Below, piece after piece: positions 45,118 through 54,798 of a stretch of 64,000 nucleotides of DNA. The stretch comes from Amycolatopsis tucumanensis (GTDB lineage Bacteria; Actinomycetota; Actinomycetes; Mycobacteriales; Pseudonocardiaceae), in the NCBI RefSeq assembly GCF_021654135.1, contig NZ_JAKGSD010000004.1:62001-126000 (forward strand), in the 5' to 3' direction. The notes under the pieces are model-generated. The model did no database searches and had not been told where the DNA came from. It saw only the letters and a program-made list of their open reading frames with translations. The position numbers and the translations under genes are program-made. Numbering within the stretch: the first letter of the stretch is position 1; each line of letters starts with the position of its first letter.

Positions 45118-47823
45118 TCACGCCAGCAGCTTCTCCAGCGCCCGCTTCGCGTCCGAGCCGTCGGACAGCGTCTTCATCGCCAGAAAATCGGCCAGCTCGG
45201 CCGCCGGGCGGTCCAGGTAGCGCCCGGCCCGGTGCGCGGCGTCCACCGCGTCCTCGGCAAGCCCGTGCGAGACCAGCAGCGACACCGCGTCCGGCCACTT
45301 CGGCGAGCCGATCAGGTCACGAATGGTCCGCACGCGCGGCTGCGACAGGCACGGGTCGTCGACCGTCCAGCTGTGCGTGCCGTGCCGCACCTCCGCCACC
45401 GGCCCGCCCGGGACGTGCACCTCGGCCCGCACGCCAGGCGGCACCACGACGTCGAGCGTCAGCTTCCCGTCCGCCCGGCGCCAGGCCACCGAAGCCGCAC
45501 CGTAGGGCGTCTCGTGCCGGGCCGAGGCGTGGGTGAGCGCGGCGTCCGGCACCGGGCGCACGACGATCGACCGGTAGCCGGGCGCCGCGGGCGCCAGCCC
45601 GGCTACCGTGCGGTGCATCCAGTCGGCCACCGCGCCCAGCGCGTAGTGGTTGAACGAGGTCATCTCGCCCGGGTTGATCGAGCCGTCCGGCAGCATGCTG
45701 TCCCAGCGCTCCCAGATCGTCGTCGCACCCATCGTCACCGGGTACAGCCACGACGGGCAGCCCCGTTCGAGCAGCAGCCGGTAGGCCAGCTCCGGATGGC
45801 CGGCCGTGGTGAGCGCGTCCGTGATGAGTGGCGTGCCCACGAATCCGGTCGCGATGCGGAAGCCGTTGGTCCGCACGAGATCAGCCAGTCGTCGACCCGC
45901 GACCGTGCGCTGCTCCGCCGTCGGCAGCAGTGCCCACTCGATCGCCTGCGCGTACACGGTCGGCGCGTCCGAGAGCACCCGGCCCGATCCGGTGACGTAC
46001 TCCCGGGCGAACGCGGCGCGCGTCTGGTCGGACAGCGTCCGGTACTTCGAACCGTCCCGGCCGAGCACCTCGGCCGCCGCCGCCACGATCTCCGCGGACC
46101 GCGCCAGGTACGCCGTCGCGACCACGTCCGAGTCGGCCTTCGCGGCGAACGGGTCGTCCGGCGGCGCGGCCGGGTCCAGCCAGTCACCGAACTGGAACCC
46201 GCCCGCCCACACGCCGTCCGTGGTCAGCGACGCGATCTTGTCGACCCACCCGCGCATGCTGTCGAACTGCCGCGCGAGCACCTCCGCGTCGCCGAACCGC
46301 TGGTAGAGCACCCACGGCACGATCACCGCGGCGTCGCCCCAGGCCGTAGCGGTGGGGCTGTCGCCGGGCAGCACGTCCGGGATCACGAACGGCACCGCGC
46401 CGTCCGGGTGCTGGTCGGCGGCCAGGTCGGCGAGCCACGAGCGGAGGAACCCGGCGCAGTCGTAGAGGAAGGACGCGGTGGGTGAGAAGACCTGGATGTC
46501 GCCGGTCCAGCCGAGCCGCTCGTCGCGCTGCGGGCAGTCGGTCGGCACGTCCAGGAAGTTGCCGCGCATGCCCCACACGACGTTCTCGTGGAACTTCTCC
46601 AGGTCCGGGTCCGAGCAGCTGAACCAGCCGGTGCGCCGCAGGTCGCTGTGCACCACGACGGCCTCCAGGTCCTCGGCCCGCAGATCGTCCACTCCGGACA
46701 CTTCCGCGTACCGGAACCCGTGGAACGTCAGGCTCGGCTCCAGCACGGTTTCGGTACCGCCGGGGAGGACGTAGGTGTCCGTCGCCTTCGCCGACCGCAG
46801 CGGCCGCACGCCGAGCTCGCCGTCCTCCAGCACCTCGGCGTGCCGCACGGTGACCTCGCGCGCGTCCCGCACGCGCAGCCGCACCCAGCCGACCACGTTC
46901 TGGCCGAAGTCGACCAGCGTCTTCCCGGACGGCGACGACCACACCCGCACCGCGGGCACCACCTCCGTCACACGCACCGGCGGCCCCTCGGGCGCGACGA
47001 GCCTGCTCAGATCGGCCTCGACGACCTCGACCTCGTCCACTTCGGACTCGGACAGCGTCAGGTCGGTGCGCTGCCCGTCGTACAGGTCGTCGGCGGTGAT
47101 CCGGCTCTCCGTCGCCGACCACCGCTCGTCGGTGCCGATGACCTCGGTGGTGCCGTCGGCGTAGGTCACCTCCAGCTGGGCGAGCAACGCGAGGCGATCG
47201 CCGTAGAGCGCGCGGCGGCCGGACCAGGTGAGCCGTCCGCGGAACCAGCCGTTCCCGAGCAGGAACTCCAGGTCGTTGGTCCCCTCGCGGAGCAGCGAGG
47301 TGACGTCGTGGGTCTGGTAGCGCAGCCGGTGCTCGTAGCTGGTCCAGCCGGGCGCCAGCACCTCGTCACCGACCCGGGACCCGTTGATCGACGCCGTGTA
47401 GACGCCGTGCGCCGTCGCGTACAGCCGCGCGGACACGATCCCCGGCCGCAGTTCGACGCTGCGGGTGAGGATCGGCGCGCGCTGCCCGATGCCGCCGATC
47501 GTGCGTGGGCTGATGAACCGCGCCGACCAGTCCTCCGGGTGGAGCAGCCCGGTTTCCACGGTGGCCGGCTCGGACCACTCGTCGCCGACGCGCACCCGCA
47601 CGGTCGCCCGGGTACGCGACGGCAGCGGCTCGAACGGCCACGGCACCAGCACCTGCTCGGCGGATTCGACCCGCACCGTCGTCGACCCGTTCAGCTCGAC
47701 CTCGTACGCGGTCTGCGACCAGCCCGGGTCGTCGGTGCGCACCTGCCAGGACAGGCGTGGCGTGCCGGTGCCGACGCCCAGTGCGACGTCGTGGTGCTCG
47801 AAGCGGACGGCGGTGACGGTCAA
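45118..47823 (-). CDS. Alpha-L-rhamnosidase, GH78-like, with C-terminal extension
   Basis: A protein of 901 residues. N-terminal beta domains (Bac_rhamnosid_N) lead to the (alpha/alpha)6 catalytic domain. This holds DVPTDCPQRDERLGWTGDIQ (candidate catalytic acid) and TMGATTIWERWDSMLPDGSI (candidate base), followed by a C-terminal beta sandwich. It removes terminal alpha-L-rhamnose. After the usual end at about residue 825, roughly 75 extra residues (LSQPRVRTIRDLIGSPKWPD, DFLAMKTLSDGSDAKRALEK) form a helical domain. TTG 47823 is the start: AAGGAG is eight bases upstream and it overlaps the previous stop by four bases. No secretion signal. Confidence 0.9.
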   Translation of the reverse strand: MTVTAVRFEHHDVALGVGTGTPRLSWQVRTDDPGWSQTAYEVELNGSTTVRVESAEQVLVPWPFEPLPSRTRATVRVRVGDEWSEPATVETGLLHPEDWSARFISPRTIGGIGQRAPILTRSVELRPGIVSARLYATAHGVYTASINGSRVGDEVLAPGWTSYEHRLRYQTHDVTSLLREGTNDLEFLLGNGWFRGRLTWSGRRALYGDRLALLAQLEVTYADGTTEVIGTDERWSATESRITADDLYDGQRTDLTLSESEVDEVEVVEADLSRLVAPEGPPVRVTEVVPAVRVWSSPSGKTLVDFGQNVVGWVRLRVRDAREVTVRHAEVLEDGELGVRPLRSAKATDTYVLPGGTETVLEPSLTFHGFRYAEVSGVDDLRAEDLEAVVVHSDLRRTGWFSCSDPDLEKFHENVVWGMRGNFLDVPTDCPQRDERLGWTGDIQVFSPTASFLYDCAGFLRSWLADLAADQHPDGAVPFVIPDVLPGDSPTATAWGDAAVIVPWVLYQRFGDAEVLARQFDSMRGWVDKIASLTTDGVWAGGFQFGDWLDPAAPPDDPFAAKADSDVVATAYLARSAEIVAAAAEVLGRDGSKYRTLSDQTRAAFAREYVTGSGRVLSDAPTVYAQAIEWALLPTAEQRTVAGRRLADLVRTNGFRIATGFVGTPLITDALTTAGHPELAYRLLLERGCPSWLYPVTMGATTIWERWDSMLPDGSINPGEMTSFNHYALGAVADWMHRTVAGLAPAAPGYRSIVVRPVPDAALTHASARHETPYGAASVAWRRADGKLTLDVVVPPGVRAEVHVPGGPVAEVRHGTHSWTVDDPCLSQPRVRTIRDLIGSPKWPDAVSLLVSHGLAEDAVDAAHRAGRYLDRPAAELADFLAMKTLSDGSDAKRALEKLLA

Positions 47824-50800
47824 CGGTCGCTCTCCTTCTCGTGCTGTACCAGCCGCACCGGCCCGAACAGGCCCGTGCGGACCTGCCCGGCGGCCACGGC
47901 CATCGTGGGTGACGCGTCGTCGAGGTAGCCGGCGAGCGTGCCGCGGACGACGATTTCCAGTTCGTTGACGCCGTCCCGGACCGCATCCGAGATTTCGGAC
48001 CGCCACGGGCCCCAGACCAGGCGGTCGACCAGCCGGCCGTTGATCACCACGTCGGCCGTGCCGCGCACCTCGCCGAGGTCGAGCACGACCCGGCCGGGCA
48101 GCGCTTCGAACGTGGTCCGGTACCGGACCAGGCCGCCCAGCGCACGCAGCCCGAGGTCCTCCCAGCTGCGCAGTTCGACCGGCGCCTCGGCGGTCTCGAC
48201 CTCGATCCCGGAGTCGAGCAGCGCCCCGCCCCGGCGGCCGTCGACCGCGCGGAACCGCAGCTCCACCGTGCTGCCCGCGGCGAGTGGCGCGGGGAAGCGC
48301 ACGCGCTGGTCGACCGGCTTGTACTCGGCCTCGCCGACGCGCACCACGACGTCGAGGTCGGTCGGGATCCGCAGCGCCACCGCCCCGAGCGGGGCCGGGA
48401 AGGTCAGCGTCTCCGTGCGTTCCCCGGCCGGCGCGACGTCGGGGACCACCGGCACGACGACGTCGCCGGGCGCGGCGGCGGGTTCGAGCCAGTGCGCGCC
48501 GGGCAGCGGGTGCGGCCGCGCGTGCAGGCACAGGAACCGCGGATCGCGCCGGTGCAGGCGGCGCACCTCGCCCCAGTCCGGGCCGCTGACCAGTCGCGGG
48601 TCACGCGAATCCACCGCGACCGGTCCAGTCGTGACCAGGGTGAGGGTGTTCTCACCGCGGCGGAGGTGCTCGCGCAGGTCGTAGGGGTGGATGCGGATCT
48701 CGCGGAAACCGGGGTAGGGGTTGAAGTCGCCCTGCCTGCCCACCTCGGCGCCGTTGACGAGCACCCGGCAGGCCTCCTCGCTCGCGACCTGCACGGTCGC
48801 GTCGGTGGGCACCTCGTCGAGGTGGAAGGTGCGGTTGATCTCCCCGCCCGCCAGCCATTCCGGCCTGCGGTAGCGCTCCGGATCGGTGACCACCGCGAAC
48901 GACGCCCGCAGCGGCCCGTCCTGGTCCGCGGTGAACTCGATCTCCACGCACACCGTCCGGCCGGACGGCAGCGGGCTGAACGACTGGTAGCCCGGCCCGT
49001 CGACCGGAACCTCCGCGCCGTCCACGAGCACCCGTCGCGCCGCGCTCGCTCCGACGGCGAGGAACAGGCCGTCGCGCTCGGGCAGTGGCAGGTACGTTCG
49101 TACGCCGACCGTCTCCCCGGCCTCGACGTGACGCCAGTCGAGGAATTCCTCGGGCACGTAACCCTTGGGCCCCAGCGCTTCCGCGTGACCGGGGTCGTCC
49201 CGGATGCCGCGGGACAACGACCAGACCGCGGGCCGCCACCCGTCGCCGCCCCGGGCTTGCGCGAAGACGCCGTACCCGGCCAGCTCGTCACCCAGCCGCC
49301 AGACCTCCAGCGGCAGCACGCCGGTGCGGGCAGGGGCGGCCAGGTCGCCGTGCCGGTTGTCCAGAGTGGACTCCGCACGGGCGCGCCAGCCGTCGAGGTG
49401 CACCGACCGGACCACGGGACCGGGCGGGGTGTGCGTCGCCTCCGGCAGGTCGTCGCCGAACACCAGCAAGGTGATCGGGCCGTCGGTGAAGACGACCTCG
49501 ACCTCGCCGTCCACGACTGGGACATCCGTGCGCTCCCCGGTGCGCGGGTGCCACTGCTGGGCACGGCCGGTCACTCCGGCCACGTGCGCCACCCGGTCCG
49601 ACGGGGAGACGAACTCGTACCCGTCCTCGCGCAGCTGCCGCCAGTACTCCTCCCAGGGAAACCCCTGGTCCGTCCAGCCTTCGCGGTCGAGGTCGACGAT
49701 CGGCGCCCGGGTGCCGCTGCGCTCGTCGTGCGCGGTGAGCAGCAGCACGTGCCGGTCGCCGTGCCGCCGGAGCAGGAACGGCACGTCGGACCGGATCCGG
49801 GATTTCGGAAGGACCGCGGGCACGTCCTCCGGCGAGCCGACCGTGACCGCGCCCTCCACCGGGCAGCTGCCGACGCAGACGACCGTCCCGCCGGCCGCGG
49901 CGAACTCCGCGAGCCGGGCGGCCGCGGCCGGGAGCAGCAGCTCGACGTCGGGCAGGACCACCGCCCGGTAGGTCTCCGCGCCGATCCGGAGCGCGCCGCC
50001 CGACACCTCCCCGGCGGCGATCGTGGCTTCGTCGAACGTGTCGTGGTCGATCCCGGCCCGCTCCAGCACACCGCGTTCCTCGGCGAACCACGTGCCGACA
50101 CCGTTCAGCGCGTGGAACGAGGCCGCGGCCCGTTCGGCTGGCGGCAGTGGTCCGTCGAGCGTCAGGTAGGCCTGGGCGGTGCTGGTCGGCGACAGCAGCA
50201 CGACGTCGCAGGAGTGCGTGCCCGCCGTCAGCACCGAGCACAACCGGCTCACCGCGCCGGCGAACTGGCCGTAGGCGGGCCAGTACGGCTGCCGCCAGCA
50301 CGTCGACGGCGGCGCCCACTCCCACCAGCCGCCCGCGGTCGAGTAGTACACCGCGTGCGGGTCGTAGAGCGTGGCGCCGCGGCGCAGGAACGGCGCGAGC
50401 CAGTCGTAGGTCTCCTCCAGCGTGCCGCCCCAGCCCGACGAGTGGAACGCCTCGATCCAGGTGCGCGGGTGCCCGTGCGCGTGGGCGAGCGAGCTGTGCA
50501 CCTTCGCGTCGCCCCAGTGGTCGCTGCCCGGCGCGCCGAACCCGGAGTGGGTGCCGAGGTAGTCGCCGTAGATCCGCACGCCGCCGACCGGGTCGCCTTC
50601 GCGGGCCGGGCTCGCCTGGTCGAAACCGCAGATCAGCCCGCGGTGGCTGAACCACTGAGCCAGTGGGTCGAAGAACGCCCGGCGCGCCAGGCGGGCACGG
50701 TGTTCCTGGTAGTCCCGGCGTACCCGGGCCGACTCGGCGTCCGCGCCCTCGTACAGCGCGGACAGCCGGGGCAGCAGGTCGTAGCCGTACTCGGCGGCGA

Positions 50801-51371
50801 AGGTCTCCGCGAAGTCGTGCCCCCACGTCGGCAGCGGCGGCAGCTCGTCCTGGAAGAACCCGGGGATCACCGTGCCGAACCAGCGCCCGACGTGCCGTTC
50901 CAGCTCGCCGTGCACCTGATCGAGCAGGGCCGCGCAGGCGTCCGGGTTGAAGTAGTCGAAGCCGCTGACGTGGTGGCCGACCGTGCCGTCGGGGTTCCGG
51001 TGCAGGGCGAGCCCGGCGAACTCCGGGCGGGCCGCGGTGAGGCGGCCCTGGAAGTTCGCACCGGAGAACCCGATCTGGTCGTACATCCACAGCTGGAACC
51101 CCAGCTCGGCGGCGTCCGCGCACGCGCCGTCCAGCAGCTCGATCCACTTAGGACTCAGGAACGGCGGGTCGTCCGCCAGCGATCCGAACATCGGGCCGGT
51201 GGGCGCCAGGCATATCACCACCGCCTGCCGGACGCCCTGCGACACCAGCTGTTCCATCTGCCACCGGACCCGGTCCCCGGTGACCCGGCCGCCGCTCCAC
51301 CACCAGATCGGCAGCGGGGAGAACTCGGGGCCGGGATCGGTGAACCGGGTCAGCAGCTCGTCGGAACTCAT
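47820..51371 (-). CDS. Large GH106-like glycoside hydrolase
   Basis: A protein of 1183 residues without a signal peptide. The N-terminal barrel starts FSPLPIWWWSGGRVTGDRVR, the pattern of GH106 alpha-L-rhamnosidases and relatives, with candidate acids in VIPGFFQDELPPLPTWGHDF and RTWIEAFHSSGWGGTLEET. A long C-terminal half holds several beta-sandwich modules of galactose-binding type. Together with the coupled GH78-like enzyme it probably acts inside the cell on an imported rhamnosylated compound. ATG 51371 overlaps the transporter stop (ATGA). The exact GH family is an inference. Confidence 0.78.
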   Translation of the reverse strand: MSSDELLTRFTDPGPEFSPLPIWWWSGGRVTGDRVRWQMEQLVSQGVRQAVVICLAPTGPMFGSLADDPPFLSPKWIELLDGACADAAELGFQLWMYDQIGFSGANFQGRLTAARPEFAGLALHRNPDGTVGHHVSGFDYFNPDACAALLDQVHGELERHVGRWFGTVIPGFFQDELPPLPTWGHDFAETFAAEYGYDLLPRLSALYEGADAESARVRRDYQEHRARLARRAFFDPLAQWFSHRGLICGFDQASPAREGDPVGGVRIYGDYLGTHSGFGAPGSDHWGDAKVHSSLAHAHGHPRTWIEAFHSSGWGGTLEETYDWLAPFLRRGATLYDPHAVYYSTAGGWWEWAPPSTCWRQPYWPAYGQFAGAVSRLCSVLTAGTHSCDVVLLSPTSTAQAYLTLDGPLPPAERAAASFHALNGVGTWFAEERGVLERAGIDHDTFDEATIAAGEVSGGALRIGAETYRAVVLPDVELLLPAAAARLAEFAAAGGTVVCVGSCPVEGAVTVGSPEDVPAVLPKSRIRSDVPFLLRRHGDRHVLLLTAHDERSGTRAPIVDLDREGWTDQGFPWEEYWRQLREDGYEFVSPSDRVAHVAGVTGRAQQWHPRTGERTDVPVVDGEVEVVFTDGPITLLVFGDDLPEATHTPPGPVVRSVHLDGWRARAESTLDNRHGDLAAPARTGVLPLEVWRLGDELAGYGVFAQARGGDGWRPAVWSLSRGIRDDPGHAEALGPKGYVPEEFLDWRHVEAGETVGVRTYLPLPERDGLFLAVGASAARRVLVDGAEVPVDGPGYQSFSPLPSGRTVCVEIEFTADQDGPLRASFAVVTDPERYRRPEWLAGGEINRTFHLDEVPTDATVQVASEEACRVLVNGAEVGRQGDFNPYPGFREIRIHPYDLREHLRRGENTLTLVTTGPVAVDSRDPRLVSGPDWGEVRRLHRRDPRFLCLHARPHPLPGAHWLEPAAAPGDVVVPVVPDVAPAGERTETLTFPAPLGAVALRIPTDLDVVVRVGEAEYKPVDQRVRFPAPLAAGSTVELRFRAVDGRRGGALLDSGIEVETAEAPVELRSWEDLGLRALGGLVRYRTTFEALPGRVVLDLGEVRGTADVVINGRLVDRLVWGPWRSEISDAVRDGVNELEIVVRGTLAGYLDDASPTMAVAAGQVRTGLFGPVRLVQHEKESDR

Positions 51372-52657
51372 GCGGTGGCGCGCTCCGCCTCGATCTGCTC
51401 CAGCGACTTGCCGGACGTGTTGGGCATGAAGAAGAACCCGACGCCGCCGCTGATCACCAGGAACAGCGTGAGCAGGCCGCCTGCGACGGTGAACCCGCCG
51501 CTGGCCAGCGTCGGCAGGAAGAAGCTCCACACGCCGAGCAGCGTCCGGGCGACGCCGAAGGTGAAGCCCTGCGCGGTGCCGCGCAGCATCGTCGGGAACA
51601 GTTCCTGGCTCCACACCTTGTAGAACGCCTCACCGGCGAGCGAGCAGCCGACGCCGAACAACACGATGTTCGCGATGATCACCGGGATGTTGAACGGCAG
51701 CACCACGTAGATGCCGTAGGCGACGATCTGCATGACCGCGCCGATGCCCCACATCCACTTGCGCGTGTGGTGGCTGCGGTCGGCGAAGCGCATGAACACC
51801 AGCGTGGTGACCAGGATGCCGATCAGGAACCCGGCGCAGGACAACGCGACACTGGCCGCCTGGCTGCCCGCGTTGAGCGTTTTGATGACGTACGGGGTGA
51901 AGATGCCGCCGGTGCCCGCCGCGATGTTCCAGAACACGTAGACGAGGCCGGTGAACAGCAGCGCCTTGAGGTGCGCGCCCTGGAAAAGCGCTTTCAGCTG
52001 GTACTTGACGTCCTTGGTGGACGACGCCGACGTCCAGCGCGCGGACTCCGACAGGCCGCGGCGCATCGCCCACGTCACCAGCGCGATGACGAACAGGTGC
52101 AGGAACACGATCCGCGTGCCGAGCAGGTCCAGCGGGGTGAGCGCGAGCGACAGCAACAGCACGATCACCGGGCCGAGGTTCCACGCGACCTGCGTGAACC
52201 CGAGCAGCTTCCCGCGCGCCTTCGACGGGGAGAACTCGCCGACCAGCGCCAGCGACGTCGGCACGTCCGCGCCGACCGCGACGCCGACGACGAAGGTGCC
52301 GATGAACAGCATCGGCGTGTTCACCGCGAGCGCGATGCACAGGATGCCTGCCGCGTAGACCAGCAGGTCGTACTTGTAGATCCGCTTCCGGCCCAGCTTG
52401 TCGCCCAGCCTGCCGCCGATGAACGCGCCGATCGCGCAGCCGATGGCGTTCGGGCCGATCGCGGCGAGCGCGCCCACCGCGCCGTCGGAGAGGCCGAGGT
52501 AGCTTTGGAAGAGGGCGAGACCCGCGCCGAGCGCGACGATGGAACCGGCATCCAGGTAGGAGGCCATGCCCGCGAGCACGGACCACCGCCACTGCTGGCG
52601 GGTGATCGTGCCGCCGTCCTCGACCGAGCTCGTGCCGACGGTTTCGCGTGAGGTCAT
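51368..52657 (-). CDS. MFS transporter of the rhamnoside locus
   Basis: A protein of 429 residues with twelve helices. GGRLGDKLGRKRIYKYDLLV is the loop 2-3 motif; LALVGEFSPSKARGKLLGFT resembles the motif after helix 4 in metabolite/H+ symporters. It is the first gene of a three-gene operon with two hydrolases, so it probably imports their substrate. ATG 52657 has GAGGAG six bases upstream. Confidence 0.9.
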   Translation of the reverse strand: MTSRETVGTSSVEDGGTITRQQWRWSVLAGMASYLDAGSIVALGAGLALFQSYLGLSDGAVGALAAIGPNAIGCAIGAFIGGRLGDKLGRKRIYKYDLLVYAAGILCIALAVNTPMLFIGTFVVGVAVGADVPTSLALVGEFSPSKARGKLLGFTQVAWNLGPVIVLLLSLALTPLDLLGTRIVFLHLFVIALVTWAMRRGLSESARWTSASSTKDVKYQLKALFQGAHLKALLFTGLVYVFWNIAAGTGGIFTPYVIKTLNAGSQAASVALSCAGFLIGILVTTLVFMRFADRSHHTRKWMWGIGAVMQIVAYGIYVVLPFNIPVIIANIVLFGVGCSLAGEAFYKVWSQELFPTMLRGTAQGFTFGVARTLLGVWSFFLPTLASGGFTVAGGLLTLFLVISGGVGFFFMPNTSGKSLEQIEAERATA

Positions 52658-52693
52658 GTGGTTCTCCTCGTCTTCGTTGACGCAGGACACATT

Positions 52694-52707
52694 TTGAAAC
52701 GTATTAA
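52694..52707. promoter_or_regulatory. LacI-type operator candidate near transporter
   Basis: TTGAAACGTATTAA shares TGAAACGT with the better palindrome at 52759-52770. It lies 37 bases before the transporter start. Probably a second site of the divergent LacI regulator. Confidence 0.55.
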
Positions 52708-52758
52708 GGACGCAGGTTAGCGTTTGAGTGGGGGAATAACAAGCTTCCGTTCGGCCCA

Positions 52759-52770
52759 TTGAACGTTTCA
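52759..52770. promoter_or_regulatory. LacI-type operator near regulator
   Basis: TTGAACGTTTCA is centred on the CG typical of LacI operators (its complement reads TGAAACGTTCAA). It is 40 bases before the LacI start, 65 bases from the other site. Confidence 0.65.
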
Positions 52771-52810
52771 TGCGTGCTACGCTGTGGTCCCTGGGAGATC
52801 GAGGGGACGC

Positions 52811-53812
52811 ATGGTTGGCATCAAGGATGTGGCCCGGCGCGCCGGGGTCTCCATCGGCACGGTGTCCAATGTGGTCAACCGGCCACACATCGTTTCCCCG
52901 GCCACCCGGTCACGTGTGCTGTCCGTGATCGAGGAGCTGGGGTACGTCCGCGACGAGTCCGCCCGGCAGCTCCGGGCCGGCCGCAGCCGCATCATGGCGC
53001 TGCTCGTCCTCGACCTCGCGAACCCGTTCTTCGTCGACGTCGCCCGCGGCGCCGAGCAGGCCGCGCACGACGCGGGCCTGAGCGTCATCACGTGCAACAG
53101 CGGGCAGCGCGTCGACCGCGAGGAGTCGTACCTGTCGCTGCTGGCCGAGCAGCGGGTGCGGGGGCTGCTGCTGAGCCCGGTCGACACGTCGGGTGCGGCG
53201 CTGGAGACCTTCCGCCGCAGCGGGATCCCGTACGTGTTCGTGGACCGGAAGGTGCCTGCGGACGAGGCGAGCTCGGTGTCGGTGGACGACCTCGCGGGCG
53301 GCGAGCTCGCCGGGCGGCACCTGCTGGAGACCGGGCACCGGCACGTCGCGTTCGTGAACGGGCCGCGGATACTCACGCAGTGCCGCGACCGGGAGCAGGG
53401 GCTGCGGACCGCGTTGGAGGGGTCCGGGGCGGAGCTGTCGGTGATCGAGACGAGCGAGCTGGACGTGGTGTCCGGGCGGGACGCCGGCGCGCGGCTGCTC
53501 GGGATGAGCCCCCGGCCGACGGCGGTGTTCTGCGCCAACGACCTGCTGGCGCTGGGTGTGCTGCAGGCGATGGTCGGCGCGGGCGTGCGGGTGCCGGACG
53601 AGATGGCGATCGTGGGCTACGACGACATCGAGTTCGCCGGCGCGGCTGCGGTCCCGCTGACGTCGGTGCGCCAGCCCGCGCGGCGGCTGGGGCAGACGGC
53701 GGCGGAGCTGCTGATCGCGGAGACGGCCGATCCGGAGAACCGGCCGCCGCACCGGTCGGTGGTGTTCAAGCCGGAGCTGGTCGTCCGGGCCTCGACGCAG
53801 TACCGCCGCTGA
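52811..53812 (+). CDS. LacI-family transcriptional regulator
   Basis: A protein of 333 residues. The DNA-binding part IKDVARRAGVSIGTVSNVVN and hinge LRAGRSRIMALLVLDLANPF are followed by a periplasmic-binding-protein-like sensor domain with FCANDLLALGVLQAM and VGYDDIEFAGAAAVPLTSVR. ATG 52811 follows GAGGGG. It is divergent from the transporter-hydrolase operon and is expected to repress it until a rhamnose-derived inducer appears. Confidence 0.94.
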   Translation: MVGIKDVARRAGVSIGTVSNVVNRPHIVSPATRSRVLSVIEELGYVRDESARQLRAGRSRIMALLVLDLANPFFVDVARGAEQAAHDAGLSVITCNSGQRVDREESYLSLLAEQRVRGLLLSPVDTSGAALETFRRSGIPYVFVDRKVPADEASSVSVDDLAGGELAGRHLLETGHRHVAFVNGPRILTQCRDREQGLRTALEGSGAELSVIETSELDVVSGRDAGARLLGMSPRPTAVFCANDLLALGVLQAMVGAGVRVPDEMAIVGYDDIEFAGAAAVPLTSVRQPARRLGQTAAELLIAETADPENRPPHRSVVFKPELVVRASTQYRR

Positions 53813-53874
53813 GCGGTTCGCATCCGCGGCGCCGACTGGGGTGGCCGGGATGCCCCAGGCCGGGGCGAGGGCGC

Positions 53875-54126
53875 TCAGTGTTTGGCCACGTAGCGGCGCC
53901 AGAGCCGGCGCGGTTCCGGCTCGCGCGGGGCGGGCACCAGCAGGTGCGTCAGGCACTCCTCGCAGGTCCGGCCCGGCGGGGCGGTCATGGCGGCGGGGAG
54001 GAACCGCGCGCCGCACACCGCTTCCAGTTCCAGGCCGGGTGCCATGGCCGTGTCGGGGACCGCGTGCTCGGCCGTGCCGTCCGCGCTGGTCACCCAGACC
54101 GGGTGGTCGTCCGGGGTCGCTTCCAC
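53875..54126 (-). CDS. Small zinc-ribbon-like protein
   Basis: A protein of 83 residues. CGARFLP and CEEC are spaced as in small actinobacterial proteins of the pattern C-G-x-n-C-x-x-C, so only three clear cysteines and an HPVW or AKH histidine could bind a metal. The C-terminus is basic (RRLWRRYVAKH). Function unknown. Confidence 0.65.
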   Translation of the reverse strand: MEATPDDHPVWVTSADGTAEHAVPDTAMAPGLELEAVCGARFLPAAMTAPPGRTCEECLTHLLVPAPREPEPRRLWRRYVAKH

Positions 54127-54206
54127 CGCTTCTCCCCTCCGCCGCTGCTCCGTCCGGGCCTACCCGCGGCCGTCCGGCTCATGCCGGATTCACCTGGCCG
54201 TGGCGG

Positions 54207-54740
54207 TCACCTCGGCCCGAACTCGAGGTTCAGGCAGGCCAGCCGCCCGCCCGCCGTCCCGGCGTGACCCGGGTCCGTGTGCGTGTGCGTCTCGTGGATC
54301 ACGACGGAGCCGGGTAGCCGGTCGCCGTAGGTCCAGTCCACCCGCGACACGGCGAACCCGCTGCCGTTCGCGGAGGTGGTGAAGTCCAGCCAGATCTCGT
54401 TGCGCGGGTTGGCGTACGCGGGGTCGGTCGACGGCTGCACCGGGTCGGGAACGTGCTGGTAGTGCGGCCCCGAATCGTTCGGGGACGCGCCGCAGGGCTT
54501 GGTGTGGACGTGGGCGCCGTACTCGCGGCCGGGCAGCAGGCCGCGCACGGAAAGCGTGGTCAGCGTGCCCGTCACCGACGCCGTGAACGCCCGCGCGCTC
54601 GCCCCCTCCGGCACGAGGGCCGTGTTGTAGCGCACGACGGAGGCGCCGACGCCCACCTGCGCGGCGGGCGCGGCGGCGGCTTCGGCCGGCCAGAGGGCCG
54701 GCAGCGCGGCCGCGGCGAGGAGCAAGGGGACGATTCGCAT
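54207..54740 (-). CDS. Secreted Cu/Zn superoxide dismutase-like protein
   Basis: A protein of 177 residues. A signal peptide (MRIVPLLLAAAALPALWPAE) is followed by a beta barrel with GREYGAHVHTKPCGASPNDS (two metal-type histidines and a cysteine), GPHYQH and GSVVIHETHTHTDPGHAGTA, and the closing GGRLACLNLEFGPR. The residues fit the copper-zinc site in spirit, though the catalytic arginine is not obvious. ATG 54740 or 54761 could be the start; neither has a strong ribosome site. Confidence 0.82.
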   Translation of the reverse strand: MRIVPLLLAAAALPALWPAEAAAAPAAQVGVGASVVRYNTALVPEGASARAFTASVTGTLTTLSVRGLLPGREYGAHVHTKPCGASPNDSGPHYQHVPDPVQPSTDPAYANPRNEIWLDFTTSANGSGFAVSRVDWTYGDRLPGSVVIHETHTHTDPGHAGTAGGRLACLNLEFGPR

Positions 54741-54798
54741 GATGTTCCATTTATCGGTCATTCTGTGACCGCGCAAATCCTCCCATAGGCTGATCTCC

